Assembly (NCBI GenBank): GCA_030445275.1
Contig: JAUCSE010000105.1
Span: forward strand, 1-64,000
DNA from: Mucilaginibacter sp.
Lineage (GTDB): Bacteria > Bacteroidota > Bacteroidia > Sphingobacteriales > Sphingobacteriaceae
DNA: 64,000 nt
Direction: 5' to 3'
Part shown: piece by piece, positions 37,467-46,564 of the stretch
Layout: each line of letters begins with the position of its first letter
Position numbering within the stretch: the stretch's first letter is position 1
Program-made: the position numbers and the translations under genes
The notes under the pieces: generated by a model
Databases searched by the model: none
What the model saw: only the letters and a program-made list of their open reading frames with translations
Told to the model about the DNA's origin: nothing

Positions 37467-38935
37467 GATGCTTTTTCCAGTTGATTTAACTTGAATCGTT
37501 CTACCATCATGGCCGGTGCGTGGTATAAAACCGATACCGCCTTCCTGATACGTTTCAGGTTTGGTTTAAAAGGATTTGTTAGCAGTTTTACCAGGTTATA
37601 CTTAGCTAGGTGCGCATGATAATTCTGATGTACATATCGGTGCAACTGCTTATAATAAGCCGGACTAAATGTGTTGCTAAACATCAATGCCATCTCGTCC
37701 GAATCTGTCCAGTTGGTTTTTTGCCGCAGATCGGCCCTTACTTTTTCATAAAACAAAGTACCCGGTAAAGGATATGAAACCGAAATGCCGATCTCATGCG
37801 GTAATAGTTTGTTGATCATGCTGATCGTTTGCGCTATATCTTCCTTGGTTTCACCTGGATAGCCAAACTGGATAAAAAATGATGGCTTTACTACATGTTT
37901 TTTCATCAATTGTGTGGCTGTGTGTATCTGTTGTATAGTAATGCCCTTGTCCATGGCATCAAGTACTTTTTGCGAACCGCTTTCGGCTCCTATCCAAACA
38001 TTATCACATCCCGAAGCAGCCAGGGCCTGCACGGTATCCTCATCCAAAAGCAGGTCGGCCCTTGATTGTATCTTGTACTTAAGCTTAAGCCCTTCCTGCT
38101 CTACCAGTTTTGCAAATTGCAGCACCCAGCCTGGTTTCAGGCCAAAAATATCATCGCAAAACCAAATATGATCCATATTGAATTGAGCCTTCATTAATTT
38201 GAGCTCGGCTATCACATTTTCAGGGCTGCGGGAATTGTACCTATTACCATATATGGGCTTGGCACACCAATTACACTTAAACGGGCAACCGCGGGTTGTA
38301 CCTACGTTTAACGAAAAATAACCCCGGTGTTCCAACCAGCATTCGCGGTATGGGGCAATATCTATCAAATCCCAGGCTGGTAAAGGCAGGCTGTCCAGCT
38401 CTTTAAGCACCGGGCGGGCAAGCGTTTTAACCGGAAGCCCTTGCTGTATATAGGCCAGCCCCTGTATTCCCGAAAAATCCTGTGCCCCGCTTTTTATAGC
38501 ATTAACCAATTCCAGCAGCGTTTGTTCGGCTTCGCCTATGATCACAAAATCAGCTCCTTCCTGTAAATATTCTTTAAACCGATCAGTCGAATCTGAACTG
38601 GATATAATTACGATGCAACCTCTTTCTTTTGCCAGCTTACACATTTTAAATGCGGCCTCGCGCATATTGGTAAGGCACATTTTAGTGAGGTAGTTAAATC
38701 CATCGTCATATACCACAAAGAAACCGGGCTTGCTTTCGTCAAGAGCATCCAAAACCTCATAAGGATTATGCCTGAACATGGTATCAAAAAGCGATACCTG
38801 GTAAGCATTCTGCCTCATTAAAGCGGCAGCGTAAATTGTACCTAATGGTGGGTAAGGCTGCCCCTGCTCCCATTGCTTTGGGTCGAAACGCAGAAAATAG
38901 GAATGTGTAAAAAGTATATTATTTAACTGTTCCAT
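37463..38935 (-). CDS. Radical SAM enzyme with B12-binding-like N-terminal domain
   Basis: A 490-residue radical SAM enzyme. The N-terminal ~180 residues fit the cobalamin-binding fold seen in class B-like members, though the DxHxxG lower-ligand motif is not visible. The [4Fe-4S] motif is GCPFKCNWCAK (C217, C221, C224, CxxxCxxC). Further blocks VWIGAESGSQKVLDAMDKG and FFIQFGYPGETKEDI are typical of the family. Such enzymes methylate or rearrange carbon skeletons. It lies 3 bases after the SPASM-type radical SAM gene. The substrate is not known. Confidence 0.9.
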   Translation of the reverse strand: MEQLNNILFTHSYFLRFDPKQWEQGQPYPPLGTIYAAALMRQNAYQVSLFDTMFRHNPYEVLDALDESKPGFFVVYDDGFNYLTKMCLTNMREAAFKMCKLAKERGCIVIISSSDSTDRFKEYLQEGADFVIIGEAEQTLLELVNAIKSGAQDFSGIQGLAYIQQGLPVKTLARPVLKELDSLPLPAWDLIDIAPYRECWLEHRGYFSLNVGTTRGCPFKCNWCAKPIYGNRYNSRSPENVIAELKLMKAQFNMDHIWFCDDIFGLKPGWVLQFAKLVEQEGLKLKYKIQSRADLLLDEDTVQALAASGCDNVWIGAESGSQKVLDAMDKGITIQQIHTATQLMKKHVVKPSFFIQFGYPGETKEDIAQTISMINKLLPHEIGISVSYPLPGTLFYEKVRADLRQKTNWTDSDEMALMFSNTFSPAYYKQLHRYVHQNYHAHLAKYNLVKLLTNPFKPNLKRIRKAVSVLYHAPAMMVERFKLNQLEKAS

Positions 38936-38938
38936 AGG

Positions 38939-39985
38939 TTAAAGACTGGTTAATGGTGACAGGTTAAGTGAGCAGACACACTTTACGCAGGTTGGATGTG
39001 CTGATGTATTCAATGATTTGCGGAACGCTATAGCCTCTGCACTATTTAAAATGTCACTAAGTGCTGTATCCCTGATATTACCCATTGACTCCATAAAAAA
39101 ACAAGGCCTTACAGCTCCATCGGCTTCCACAACAGTTGATACCCAGGGTGCATTACACTTTTTATAAGGGAAGGCATTATGACCATAAAACGCCGCATAG
39201 TAACGATAAATATCTATGATCTTTTCCCGGCTTTCGGCAATAAAGCCATGATTAAATTCCTCCCTGCATTCAGTTCGTAAATAGCTGATCACCTCATTTA
39301 GTTCAGGTAGTTCATGTTCGGGTATCAGTATTTCATCCTGTTTGGGTTCGGTCCAGGCTTGTTGGCGATTAAAAGCATGACTGCTTACATCGGCAGGCAA
39401 AAAGCTAACCTGGTCAAGGCCCATTTTTTTTGATTCGGCAATTATGGCCGGCCAGTTGCGATAATTAAGCCGGTGTATAACTGTGCGCCCGGTAATACGG
39501 TAAGCAGGGTTTATGCTTTTTATATGCTCTACCCCTTCTTTCAGTTTACGGAAAGCATTGGGTATATTCCGGATAGCATCATGTAGCGCCTCATCGCCAT
39601 CAAGCGAAACAATGAGGTCATCAACCCAGGTCAATAATTGCTCCGCATTGTTTTTGATAGATAAACCGGTAGTAAGCAGGGTAACCTTAATACCAACACT
39701 TTTAAGTATACGGCACAACACAAAAAAATTGGTATTCAGCAAAGCCTCCCCGCCTGACATGAGCACCTGTTGCGTACCCAGTTGTTTGAGCGATGCCAGC
39801 AAACCGCTGATATCCGCTTCGGTTAATTGTTTTAGGTTTTTATTATCCTTCCATATATCACACATCACACAACGGCAATTACAGGCGCTGTGCGGCATTA
39901 ATATTACAATAGGCAATGCTGATATCCGGTGCGTTTGCAATGTGCGGTAACGCCTCCAAGTATGGTATAATGACTGGCCTGCCAT
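38939..39985 (-). CDS. Radical SAM/SPASM protein
   Basis: Radical SAM enzyme of 348 residues from the ATG at 39985; a TTG eight codons upstream would overlap the previous gene. The cluster motif is ACNCRCVMCDIW (C35, C39, C42), followed by QVLMSGGEALL (GGE motif). The C-terminal half has cysteines in YKKCNAPWVSTVVEADGAVRPCFF and PTCVKCVC, giving a SPASM or twitch domain for auxiliary Fe-S clusters. Related proteins act on peptides or in cofactor and natural-product biosynthesis. It begins 2 bases after the methyltransferase stop. No precursor peptide gene is visible next to it. Confidence 0.88.
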   Translation of the reverse strand: MAGQSLYHTWRRYRTLQTHRISALPIVILMPHSACNCRCVMCDIWKDNKNLKQLTEADISGLLASLKQLGTQQVLMSGGEALLNTNFFVLCRILKSVGIKVTLLTTGLSIKNNAEQLLTWVDDLIVSLDGDEALHDAIRNIPNAFRKLKEGVEHIKSINPAYRITGRTVIHRLNYRNWPAIIAESKKMGLDQVSFLPADVSSHAFNRQQAWTEPKQDEILIPEHELPELNEVISYLRTECREEFNHGFIAESREKIIDIYRYYAAFYGHNAFPYKKCNAPWVSTVVEADGAVRPCFFMESMGNIRDTALSDILNSAEAIAFRKSLNTSAHPTCVKCVCSLNLSPLTSL

Positions 39986-39987
39986 GA

Positions 39988-40734
39988 TTATGGTTTTAAC
40001 ATTATCCAATAAAAAACATCCTTCTTCATCAATCTATTCCAAAAGCCACGGGGATCAAACAATATCCTGTGCTTAAAACCATGGAGTTTACTCAGCGTAT
40101 GATGAAAGTAATGATCGGCCATCTCCGGGAAACCCATATCAGTATAATACTTTTGGCATCTTAATACGGATGCTTCCACCTGATCTTTATGATAAAACGG
40201 CGTATCCAGCACATGCACCTTACCATCCCTATTTAATAGTGCAAAAGCATCAGCCATGATCGTTCTTACCGACGAAAAATACTGCAGCGAAGCCGCGAAT
40301 ATGATTACGTCAAATTTCACCTTCCCATCAAACGTATCATTAGTAAATCCTTTGTGAATAAATTGAAGATTGGGCTTATTAAATACCCGCCGGGCTTGTT
40401 CAATTTCGATGCGGTTAGTATCAAGTCCTGTAACCTTTGCATGGGGTATTCTAGCCAGTTTATTAGTCAACCAGCCATTACCACACCCGATTTCGAGGAT
40501 ATTAAGCGGCCTTTGTATGGCTTTCAGGTAGGTGATCAGGCGTTGGGATGAACGCTGCCGTTTCCTCCACTCCTTGTAATAACGATGGCTGTTATCAATA
40601 TTTGGTAATTGAGCTACCTGCTTATCATTGTAGGTTCTGCCTTCTTTTTCGCGTATAGCAATATACATCTCCTCTAAAGCTTCTTCAGTATTAGGGGTAG
40701 TATCCTGGGTTATATCAAATTTGGTGTCTTTCAA
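39988..40734 (-). CDS. SAM-dependent methyltransferase (class I)
   Basis: A 248-residue class I methyltransferase. Motif I is ILEIGCGNGWLTNKLARI (about 76-93), followed by KVTGLDTNRIEIEQA (the ribose-binding Asp) and FDVIIFAASLQYFSSV, the typical motif IV region. The start is a TTG at 40734 because there is no in-frame ATG before the conserved part except at residue 23, and stops lie just upstream. Spacing to its operon neighbours is 13 bases upstream and 2 bases downstream. The methylated substrate, possibly a sugar or lipid intermediate, is unknown. Confidence 0.88.
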   Translation of the reverse strand: MKDTKFDITQDTTPNTEEALEEMYIAIREKEGRTYNDKQVAQLPNIDNSHRYYKEWRKRQRSSQRLITYLKAIQRPLNILEIGCGNGWLTNKLARIPHAKVTGLDTNRIEIEQARRVFNKPNLQFIHKGFTNDTFDGKVKFDVIIFAASLQYFSSVRTIMADAFALLNRDGKVHVLDTPFYHKDQVEASVLRCQKYYTDMGFPEMADHYFHHTLSKLHGFKHRILFDPRGFWNRLMKKDVFYWIMLKP

Positions 40735-40747
40735 TGTTTATTACTCA

Positions 40748-42256
40748 TTAAAAACCTTGTATTTCTGGTTGGCGATATTGCCAAAACCTTTGTAGCAGTT
40801 TTATTTCGTAAGGGTATTTGTACAGGTTTGTTTTATAACGCAGGGTTGACAGCAGTTTGATCGATCTACGTTTCAGGTCGTTTAACTTAATATCAGTAAC
40901 CGTTGGATAAACGCCATTCAGCACCGTTTCAAAATTTCTGATCTTATCTATCATTTCCGGCTTGATCCAGGGTGTTAGCGGGTTCTTACGCAGATCAAAA
41001 CTTTCCCAAGCCGGGCTTATCCAGTCTTCCAGCGTTAGAGGATAGGCAAAACCCTGCTCCAGAACCTGCTTGTACAGTTCAGAACCTTCTGTTGGTACCG
41101 GTGTGTAGGTATATATAACGATCTCTGTTTTAGGGTTAACTGCCTTTACCTGTTTAATAAAATTGATCTCAAAATCTATTTGCTTCTGTACTTTCTCGGG
41201 CGTTGCGGCCGGTGTACCCAGTACAAAAGAATATTCAGGTATGATGTCGAACTTCTTCAACCGTTCTGCAAAGCGGATGATCTGTTCGCCTGTTTGGGTA
41301 CCGCCCTTATCCATTTGCTCCAGGATCTCGTTGTTACCGCTTTCGGCACCAAAGAAAATACATTTACAGCCCGATTCTCGTATTATATCCAGTGACGCGT
41401 CTTTAAACTTATCCATGGTATCAATACGGGCCATGCCCCACCAGGTCATACGCTCTGGTGCAATGAGTTTTGAAAAATCTACCGCGCGTTTTTCTGATAC
41501 AAAAAAGTTGTTATCATGAAACTCAATGGCATCAGCACCCCAGTTATCTTTAATATATTTGATGTCCTTATAAACCGTTTGTGCTGATTTAGCCTTCCAC
41601 CGGGCTTCATAAATAGGTACCACCGCGCAAAACGAACAAGTAAATGGGCAACCTATACTCGAATGATAAGCCATAGTATGTTCGCCCAGGTAAGTTTTAC
41701 CAAGGAATTTACCTAAAGGATAAAATTTATTCAGCTTACTATAAGGCAAAGGTGGCAGTGAATCCTGATCAAGCAGATCCTCTTTGATGGTTTTGGTTAT
41801 TTTACCATCGGCCTTATAGATCAGGTTTTTTATAAACTCGTATGGTTTATGATTTTCAAGCGCGTCTAGCAGCAATGGAAAAGCATTATCGCCGGGACCG
41901 TTGATGATAAAATCTACATATTTTGAATCAAGTACTACCTTAGGTTGATTAGAAGGAAAGTATCCGCCCCAGATCATGGTAGTATAAGGATACTTTATTT
42001 TGATGGCCTTGGCTATTTCAATGGCCTGCTTTAACTGCGGACCGGGCATCACGGTGAAACCCATATATCCATATTCGCCGGTTCTTAAATAGCTTTCTAT
42101 CTTTTCCATTGGGTCGGCTTCACAATTGCCATCAACAATGGCCCAGTCATATTTCCCCTCTATAGAAGCTGCGATATTTAAAATGGAATTGGGTATTCGG
42201 TATTTTGCTATAGCACTTTTAGGATTAAACAGTATTACCTTATTGATCTTTACCAT
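40748..42256 (-). CDS. B12-binding-type radical SAM enzyme
   Basis: A 502-residue radical SAM enzyme that starts the minus-strand operon. The N-terminal domain (about 1-160) has the Rossmann-like pattern of cobalamin-binding domains (NILNIAASIEGKYDWAIVDG and GFTVMPGPQLKQAIEIAKAIK) but no clear DxHxxG. The cluster cysteines are C203, C207 and C210 in IGCPFTCSFCAV. Later blocks WWGMARIDTM and CIFFGAESGNNEILEQMDKGG match its close relatives. In other bacteria such enzymes do C-methylations or cyclisations in lipid, hopanoid or natural-product pathways. Divergent from the methyltransferase at 42497. Confidence 0.9.
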   Translation of the reverse strand: MVKINKVILFNPKSAIAKYRIPNSILNIAASIEGKYDWAIVDGNCEADPMEKIESYLRTGEYGYMGFTVMPGPQLKQAIEIAKAIKIKYPYTTMIWGGYFPSNQPKVVLDSKYVDFIINGPGDNAFPLLLDALENHKPYEFIKNLIYKADGKITKTIKEDLLDQDSLPPLPYSKLNKFYPLGKFLGKTYLGEHTMAYHSSIGCPFTCSFCAVVPIYEARWKAKSAQTVYKDIKYIKDNWGADAIEFHDNNFFVSEKRAVDFSKLIAPERMTWWGMARIDTMDKFKDASLDIIRESGCKCIFFGAESGNNEILEQMDKGGTQTGEQIIRFAERLKKFDIIPEYSFVLGTPAATPEKVQKQIDFEINFIKQVKAVNPKTEIVIYTYTPVPTEGSELYKQVLEQGFAYPLTLEDWISPAWESFDLRKNPLTPWIKPEMIDKIRNFETVLNGVYPTVTDIKLNDLKRRSIKLLSTLRYKTNLYKYPYEIKLLQRFWQYRQPEIQGF

Positions 42257-42322
42257 ACAGCTGATTCTTGACGCATTAATGCTTAAACTAAACTGGTTAT
42301 CTCATTTTTAACTTTCAAAATG

Positions 42323-42353
42323 ATAAGCGATGGACCTTTCATCCACCGCTTAT
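42323..42353. other. Hairpin in the divergent promoter region
   Basis: Arms ATAAGCGATGGA (42323-42334) and TCCACCGCTTAT (42342-42353) pair with one mismatch around a 7-base loop, between the divergent radical SAM gene (42256) and methyltransferase gene (42497). It could be an operator or a leftover terminator. Confidence 0.35.
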
Positions 42354-42496
42354 ACAACCCCAATTGTTATAAAAAATATAAATCGTTCATTGTATACTAC
42401 GCGGCATATTTCACGGTGGTTGCCTGTGATAACAATAAAATAATTGCGGGCAACCTTAATCCATGTAAAGCCGTAATTGTTATAAAGACCGATACG

Positions 42497-43237
42497 ATGT
42501 TAGCCACCATAAAAAATTACCTGCAACGCAGGATATCAGCCCCGGCAGTAACCGAAAAAAGCGTGGTAGAAGCCTATGACCTATGGTCGGCTGACTACGA
42601 CAAACAGCCTGACAACCTGATGCTTTATCTGGATGCCCGGTTATTTTCGCTGCTTATTAGCCAAATAAATATTACAGGCAAACACATTGCCGATATTGGT
42701 TGCGGTACCGGCAGGCACTGGCCAACTCTATTAAGTAAGCAACCTGCGGATTTAACCGGCTTTGATGTATCTGGTGGGATGCTTAGCAAACTCAACGAAA
42801 AATACCCTGAGGCACATACCAATTTGATTACTGATAATCTGTTTTCAGACATTCCGGACGAATCCTATGACGTGATCATATCAACACTTACGGTGGCACA
42901 CATCGAGGATATTGAAGAAGCTATACAGGCCTGGAGCCGATTGTTAAAGAGTGATGGCGAGATCATCATTACCGACTTCCATCCGCATACTTTGGCATTT
43001 GGCGGTAAAAGAACTTTTAAACATAATAATGCAGTGCTGGCTGTGCATAATTATGTACACCCTATTTACACCATTAAAGAAGTATTGCTGAAAAACAATT
43101 TCAGTTTATTGAGCCAGGAAGAGATTAAAATTGACGAGAGCATGAAGCCATTTTACACCAAACAAAATGCCTTGCATGTATATGAAAAATACAAGGGTTT
43201 CCCGGTGATATATGGCATCCATTTAAAAAAAGGATAA
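42497..43237 (+). CDS. SAM-dependent methyltransferase (class I)
   Basis: A 246-residue class I methyltransferase from the ATG at 42497. A longer reading of the same frame back to 42320 adds 59 residues that look like noncoding sequence, so it is left out. Motif I is HIADIGCGTGRHWPTLL (about 58-74) with LTGFDVSGGML for the cofactor ribose, then DVIISTLTVAHIEDI. YDLWSADYDKQPDN before motif I is characteristic of UbiE-like methyltransferases. It ends directly before the amidohydrolase ATG, so the two are co-translated, and it may act on the same pathway as the divergent operon. Confidence 0.86.
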   Translation: MLATIKNYLQRRISAPAVTEKSVVEAYDLWSADYDKQPDNLMLYLDARLFSLLISQINITGKHIADIGCGTGRHWPTLLSKQPADLTGFDVSGGMLSKLNEKYPEAHTNLITDNLFSDIPDESYDVIISTLTVAHIEDIEEAIQAWSRLLKSDGEIIITDFHPHTLAFGGKRTFKHNNAVLAVHNYVHPIYTIKEVLLKNNFSLLSQEEIKIDESMKPFYTKQNALHVYEKYKGFPVIYGIHLKKG

Positions 43238-44410
43238 ATGATACTCCATAACGTACAGTTGGTAAATACCGGGCAGGTAGTTGATATTGGGATAGGTGAC
43301 GGTAAAATTGTGAAGATATCACCCGCTGCAGCTGACGATATTAAAGCTATTTCGCAAATTCATTTTAATAACGCAATAGCTTTTCCGGGGCTTATTAACT
43401 CGCATGATCACCTTGATTTTAACCTGTTTCCACAATTTGGTAATCGTACTTATAAAAACTATACGGAATGGGGAGCTTATATTCATCAGCAATTTAAGCA
43501 GGAAATAGCCGATGTTTTAAAGGTGCCGGCTCATCTACGCATCCTTTGGGGTATATACAAAAACCTGCTTTGCGGAGTTACAACCGTAGTTAATCATGGC
43601 GAGCGTTTAACTATCAACGATGCCCTGATCACCATTTTTGAAGAAACGCTCGACCTGCATTCCGCAGCATTCGAAAAAGGCTGGAAATTCAAACTGAATA
43701 ATCCGCTTAAAAAGAATTTACCCGTGGTTATCCATACAGGTGAAGGCACTGACGAAGCCGCCTCGAAGGAAATTGACAGCCTGATCTATTGGAATAAACT
43801 TCATAAAAACCTTATAGGCATCCATGCTGTAGCCATGACCGGCAAACAGGCTAATCATTTTAAAGGTATTGTATGGTGTCCGCAATCAAACTATTTCCTC
43901 CTGAGTAAAACTGCTGCAATACAGGAGTTAAAACAACAGACATCTATCTTATTTGGTACAGACTCTACCCTGACCAGTAACTGGAACATTTGGGATCATA
44001 TCCACATGGCACACAAAAACGGGCTACTGACTGATGAGGAACTTTATCAATCATTAACTACCCGGGCAGCCATGATATGGAAAATGAACACCGGAGAATT
44101 AACAGAAGACAAAGACGCTGATATTGTTGTTGCACGAAAAATAGAGGCCCACACTAAACTAGATGCCTTTTACGCTGTTGCCCCAGTCGATTTGTTACTG
44201 GTTATGCACAGGGGTAACATTCGCTTGTTTGACCAGGAGTTGTTAGTACAATTGGCCCCTTACCTGGAAAACCGACATTTTAGTTTGATTAAAATAAATG
44301 ATGCTTATAAATATATTGAGGGTAATATAGCCGAGCTAATTGAACAAATCAGGTCATATCTGCCTGAATTTGTTTTTCCGATTGAAGTTATTGATCATCA
44401 AATAGTATAA
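43238..44410 (+). CDS. Amidohydrolase-family protein (cytosine deaminase/SsnA-like)
   Basis: Metal-dependent hydrolase of 390 residues with a TIM-barrel. Metal ligands are visible: H56 and H58 in FPGLINSHDHLDF, a histidine in VVIHTGEG, one in LIGIHAVAMT, and the Asp in LFGTDSTLTSNW. This set, without a Lys ligand, points to the mononuclear deaminase-like subgroup (cytosine deaminase, guanine deaminase, SsnA types). The reaction here is unknown; in this setting it may deaminate or deformylate an intermediate. It begins at the base after the methyltransferase stop. The next gene begins 3 bases after its stop. Confidence 0.82.
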   Translation: MILHNVQLVNTGQVVDIGIGDGKIVKISPAAADDIKAISQIHFNNAIAFPGLINSHDHLDFNLFPQFGNRTYKNYTEWGAYIHQQFKQEIADVLKVPAHLRILWGIYKNLLCGVTTVVNHGERLTINDALITIFEETLDLHSAAFEKGWKFKLNNPLKKNLPVVIHTGEGTDEAASKEIDSLIYWNKLHKNLIGIHAVAMTGKQANHFKGIVWCPQSNYFLLSKTAAIQELKQQTSILFGTDSTLTSNWNIWDHIHMAHKNGLLTDEELYQSLTTRAAMIWKMNTGELTEDKDADIVVARKIEAHTKLDAFYAVAPVDLLLVMHRGNIRLFDQELLVQLAPYLENRHFSLIKINDAYKYIEGNIAELIEQIRSYLPEFVFPIEVIDHQIV

Positions 44411-44413
44411 AAA

Positions 44414-45523
44414 TTGATAAAGCTGGTTGATCTTAACTACCATGTTCACCTTAACTATCATTCAGGTAAGGTTGTTGAGAGTCATATTCCAGCCTTAGCT
44501 TTTGCCTCTCATCTTAAAAACAAGCTCGATCTTAGTTTTATTAAACATGCTGAATTTGAAGAGCATAACGTTATTCAAGGTACACCTTATCATTTCTTTA
44601 AGGGTGGCAACAAATTTTGGTCGGTCACTTTAAAAACGCACCAATTCATCAGAAAACTAAAACCCGATATTGTATTGATACAGGGACTTGTTTTCCCGTT
44701 ACAGGTGATATTTTTGAGGTTATTTTGTGGTAAAAGCTTTAAAATAGTAATTCAGCATCATGGCGAATTACCCTTTAGTGGGATAAAAGGCTGGCTGCAA
44801 AAACTATCCTGCCGTTTGGTGGACTCCTATATTTTTACAGCCGCCGGTAATGCCCTGATATGGAAAAGGCGAAATATCATTAAACCAGATGCAAACATAT
44901 TTGAACTGTTGGAAGCATCAACCGAATTTAAAAACCAAAATAAACAGGAAAGTAAACAACGCACAGGAATAACGGGTGAAACTACTTTTTTGTGGGTAGG
45001 CCGGTTAAACGCCAATAAGGATCCACTCACTGTTTTAACCGGGTTTGAACAATATTTAGACATAAACCCTGGTGCCAAACTTTACATGATCTATCAAACA
45101 GATGATATGTTAAATGAGGTGATCAACAAGTTTGCCTCCAACCAGTTATTAGCAGACGCGGTAACTTTGGTAGGGAAAATCCCTAATCATGAATTGCCCT
45201 ATTGGTACAGCGCTGCTGATTTTTATATATCAGGCAGTCATAAAGAAGGTAGCGGTTATGCATTGCTGGAAGCCATGGCATGCGGCTGTATTCCGGTTGT
45301 TACGGGTATTCCATCCTATAAAAAAATAACAGGGAATGGTAAAGCGGGATTTTTATACCCTCCCGGTAATACCGGTGCACTTATCATATTACTAAACTCT
45401 ATTAATGGCTTAAACCGGGAAGAGCTTTCTGTAGCAATTTTAAATCATTTCAACCAAAACCTTACGTTCAAAAACATAGCCAATGATCTGTTTGATATTT
45501 GCAGCTATTTAATGCGCAAATAA
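44414..45523 (+). CDS. Family 4 glycosyltransferase
   Basis: GT-B retaining glycosyltransferase of 369 residues; the start is a TTG at 44414, with no ATG in frame before the conserved parts. The donor-binding half shows FLWVGRLNANKDPLTVLTGF, then YWYSAADFYISGSHKEGSGYALLEAMACGCIPVVT, which includes the EX7E pattern (KEGSGYALLEAM). The operon order is methyltransferase, amidohydrolase, this glycosyltransferase. Its end overlaps by 15 bases with the convergent glycosyltransferase gene at 45509. Confidence 0.9.
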   Translation: MIKLVDLNYHVHLNYHSGKVVESHIPALAFASHLKNKLDLSFIKHAEFEEHNVIQGTPYHFFKGGNKFWSVTLKTHQFIRKLKPDIVLIQGLVFPLQVIFLRLFCGKSFKIVIQHHGELPFSGIKGWLQKLSCRLVDSYIFTAAGNALIWKRRNIIKPDANIFELLEASTEFKNQNKQESKQRTGITGETTFLWVGRLNANKDPLTVLTGFEQYLDINPGAKLYMIYQTDDMLNEVINKFASNQLLADAVTLVGKIPNHELPYWYSAADFYISGSHKEGSGYALLEAMACGCIPVVTGIPSYKKITGNGKAGFLYPPGNTGALIILLNSINGLNREELSVAILNHFNQNLTFKNIANDLFDICSYLMRK

Positions 45524-46564
45524 AGCCGCCACCTGGGCTGCAACCGTTTGAATTGGATAAACCATAACCTGTTCATGCAACAGGTTTGGATTGTTCAACA
45601 AATCTTTAATAATAATAGGTAAATGTTCGGCATTATCTGGCACATGATGATTAGCGGGGCGTTCATTCATGGGATTAACCAGACTTACCACGTGGGCACC
45701 GGCATACATTGCCTCACTTAGTACCATACCAAAACCCTCATAGGCAGAGGTATGTAAAAATATTTTGGAGCGCTGCATTAAAGCCAAAACCTCCTGATGC
45801 GGCAGTTCGCCTTTGAGCTCTATATTGTTTTTTAATTTGAGTCTGCCGATTTGCTTTTTAAGGCTTTCCATTTCGGGCCCTTTACCACATATCACCCCCT
45901 TTATATTGGGAAATGTTGTGGTCAGGCTTTTGATTACTTTAACAAACAAATGATATTGTTTAAGCGGAATCAGTGAACCGGCCCCCATAATGTCAATATC
46001 CCTTTCAGTAACTACTGGCCCAAACAGCGAAGTATCAACACCCGGCGGAATCACATGATCCGGATGTATGCCATAGTTAATCTTAAATTCCCTTGCTAAA
46101 AAATCAGACAAGGCTATTAATGCAGCGCCATTTGGTTTTATTTGTTTTACGTAATTATTACCTGCTTTTGCGTCCTGGCCAAGCATCCAGCAATAATGCT
46201 TCAAATTGTTTTTACGGGCAAAGCGGTTACCTATAAGCGCACACTCTCCCATCCAAAAACTTAATAAACCTGTTAATTCATACTTTTTGTTCAATTGCCG
46301 TAAAACCTGTAATGCACGTTGCCAGGTTAAAAACCGGTAAGCTCCCCCTTTAGCCTTTCCTGCTAAAGCTATAACCTCTGCTCCATGCCACATATACCGG
46401 GCAGCCTTAAAAGGGTATTGAAAGCTAATCACAATTATATTCAGTTCGGGATTGTTTTGCTTGAGCGCTCTTACAAATACCTGTTGCGGAGGGATACAGG
46501 TAGTATCATCCTCATCAACCGGGAAACCAGGACTAAGTATCACCAATGCTTTTTGCTTATTCAT
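45509..46564 (-). CDS. Family 4 glycosyltransferase
   Basis: GT-B glycosyltransferase of 351 residues with N-terminal ALVILSPGFPVDEDDTTCIP and donor-domain blocks IMGAGSLIPLKQYHLFVKVIK, LHTSAYEGFGMVLSEAMYAGAHVV and the EX7E-like Glu pair. It starts within the stop region of the ABC transporter gene (4-base overlap), so the transporter and this transferase are made together. Acceptor and donor are unknown; an exported glycolipid or glycan is the natural guess. Confidence 0.9.
   Translation of the reverse strand: MNKQKALVILSPGFPVDEDDTTCIPPQQVFVRALKQNNPELNIIVISFQYPFKAARYMWHGAEVIALAGKAKGGAYRFLTWQRALQVLRQLNKKYELTGLLSFWMGECALIGNRFARKNNLKHYCWMLGQDAKAGNNYVKQIKPNGAALIALSDFLAREFKINYGIHPDHVIPPGVDTSLFGPVVTERDIDIMGAGSLIPLKQYHLFVKVIKSLTTTFPNIKGVICGKGPEMESLKKQIGRLKLKNNIELKGELPHQEVLALMQRSKIFLHTSAYEGFGMVLSEAMYAGAHVVSLVNPMNERPANHHVPDNAEHLPIIIKDLLNNPNLLHEQVMVYPIQTVAAQVAALFAH

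Noticed and set aside
38939..40009. TTG start at 40009 for the SPASM radical SAM gene
   Set aside because: It overlaps the preceding gene by 22 bases. The ATG at 39985 falls 2 bases after that gene's stop.
42320..42496. Upstream extension of the methyltransferase reading frame (59 extra residues)
   Set aside because: It lacks any family similarity, runs through a divergent promoter region with a hairpin, and the ATG at 42497 gives the normal length.
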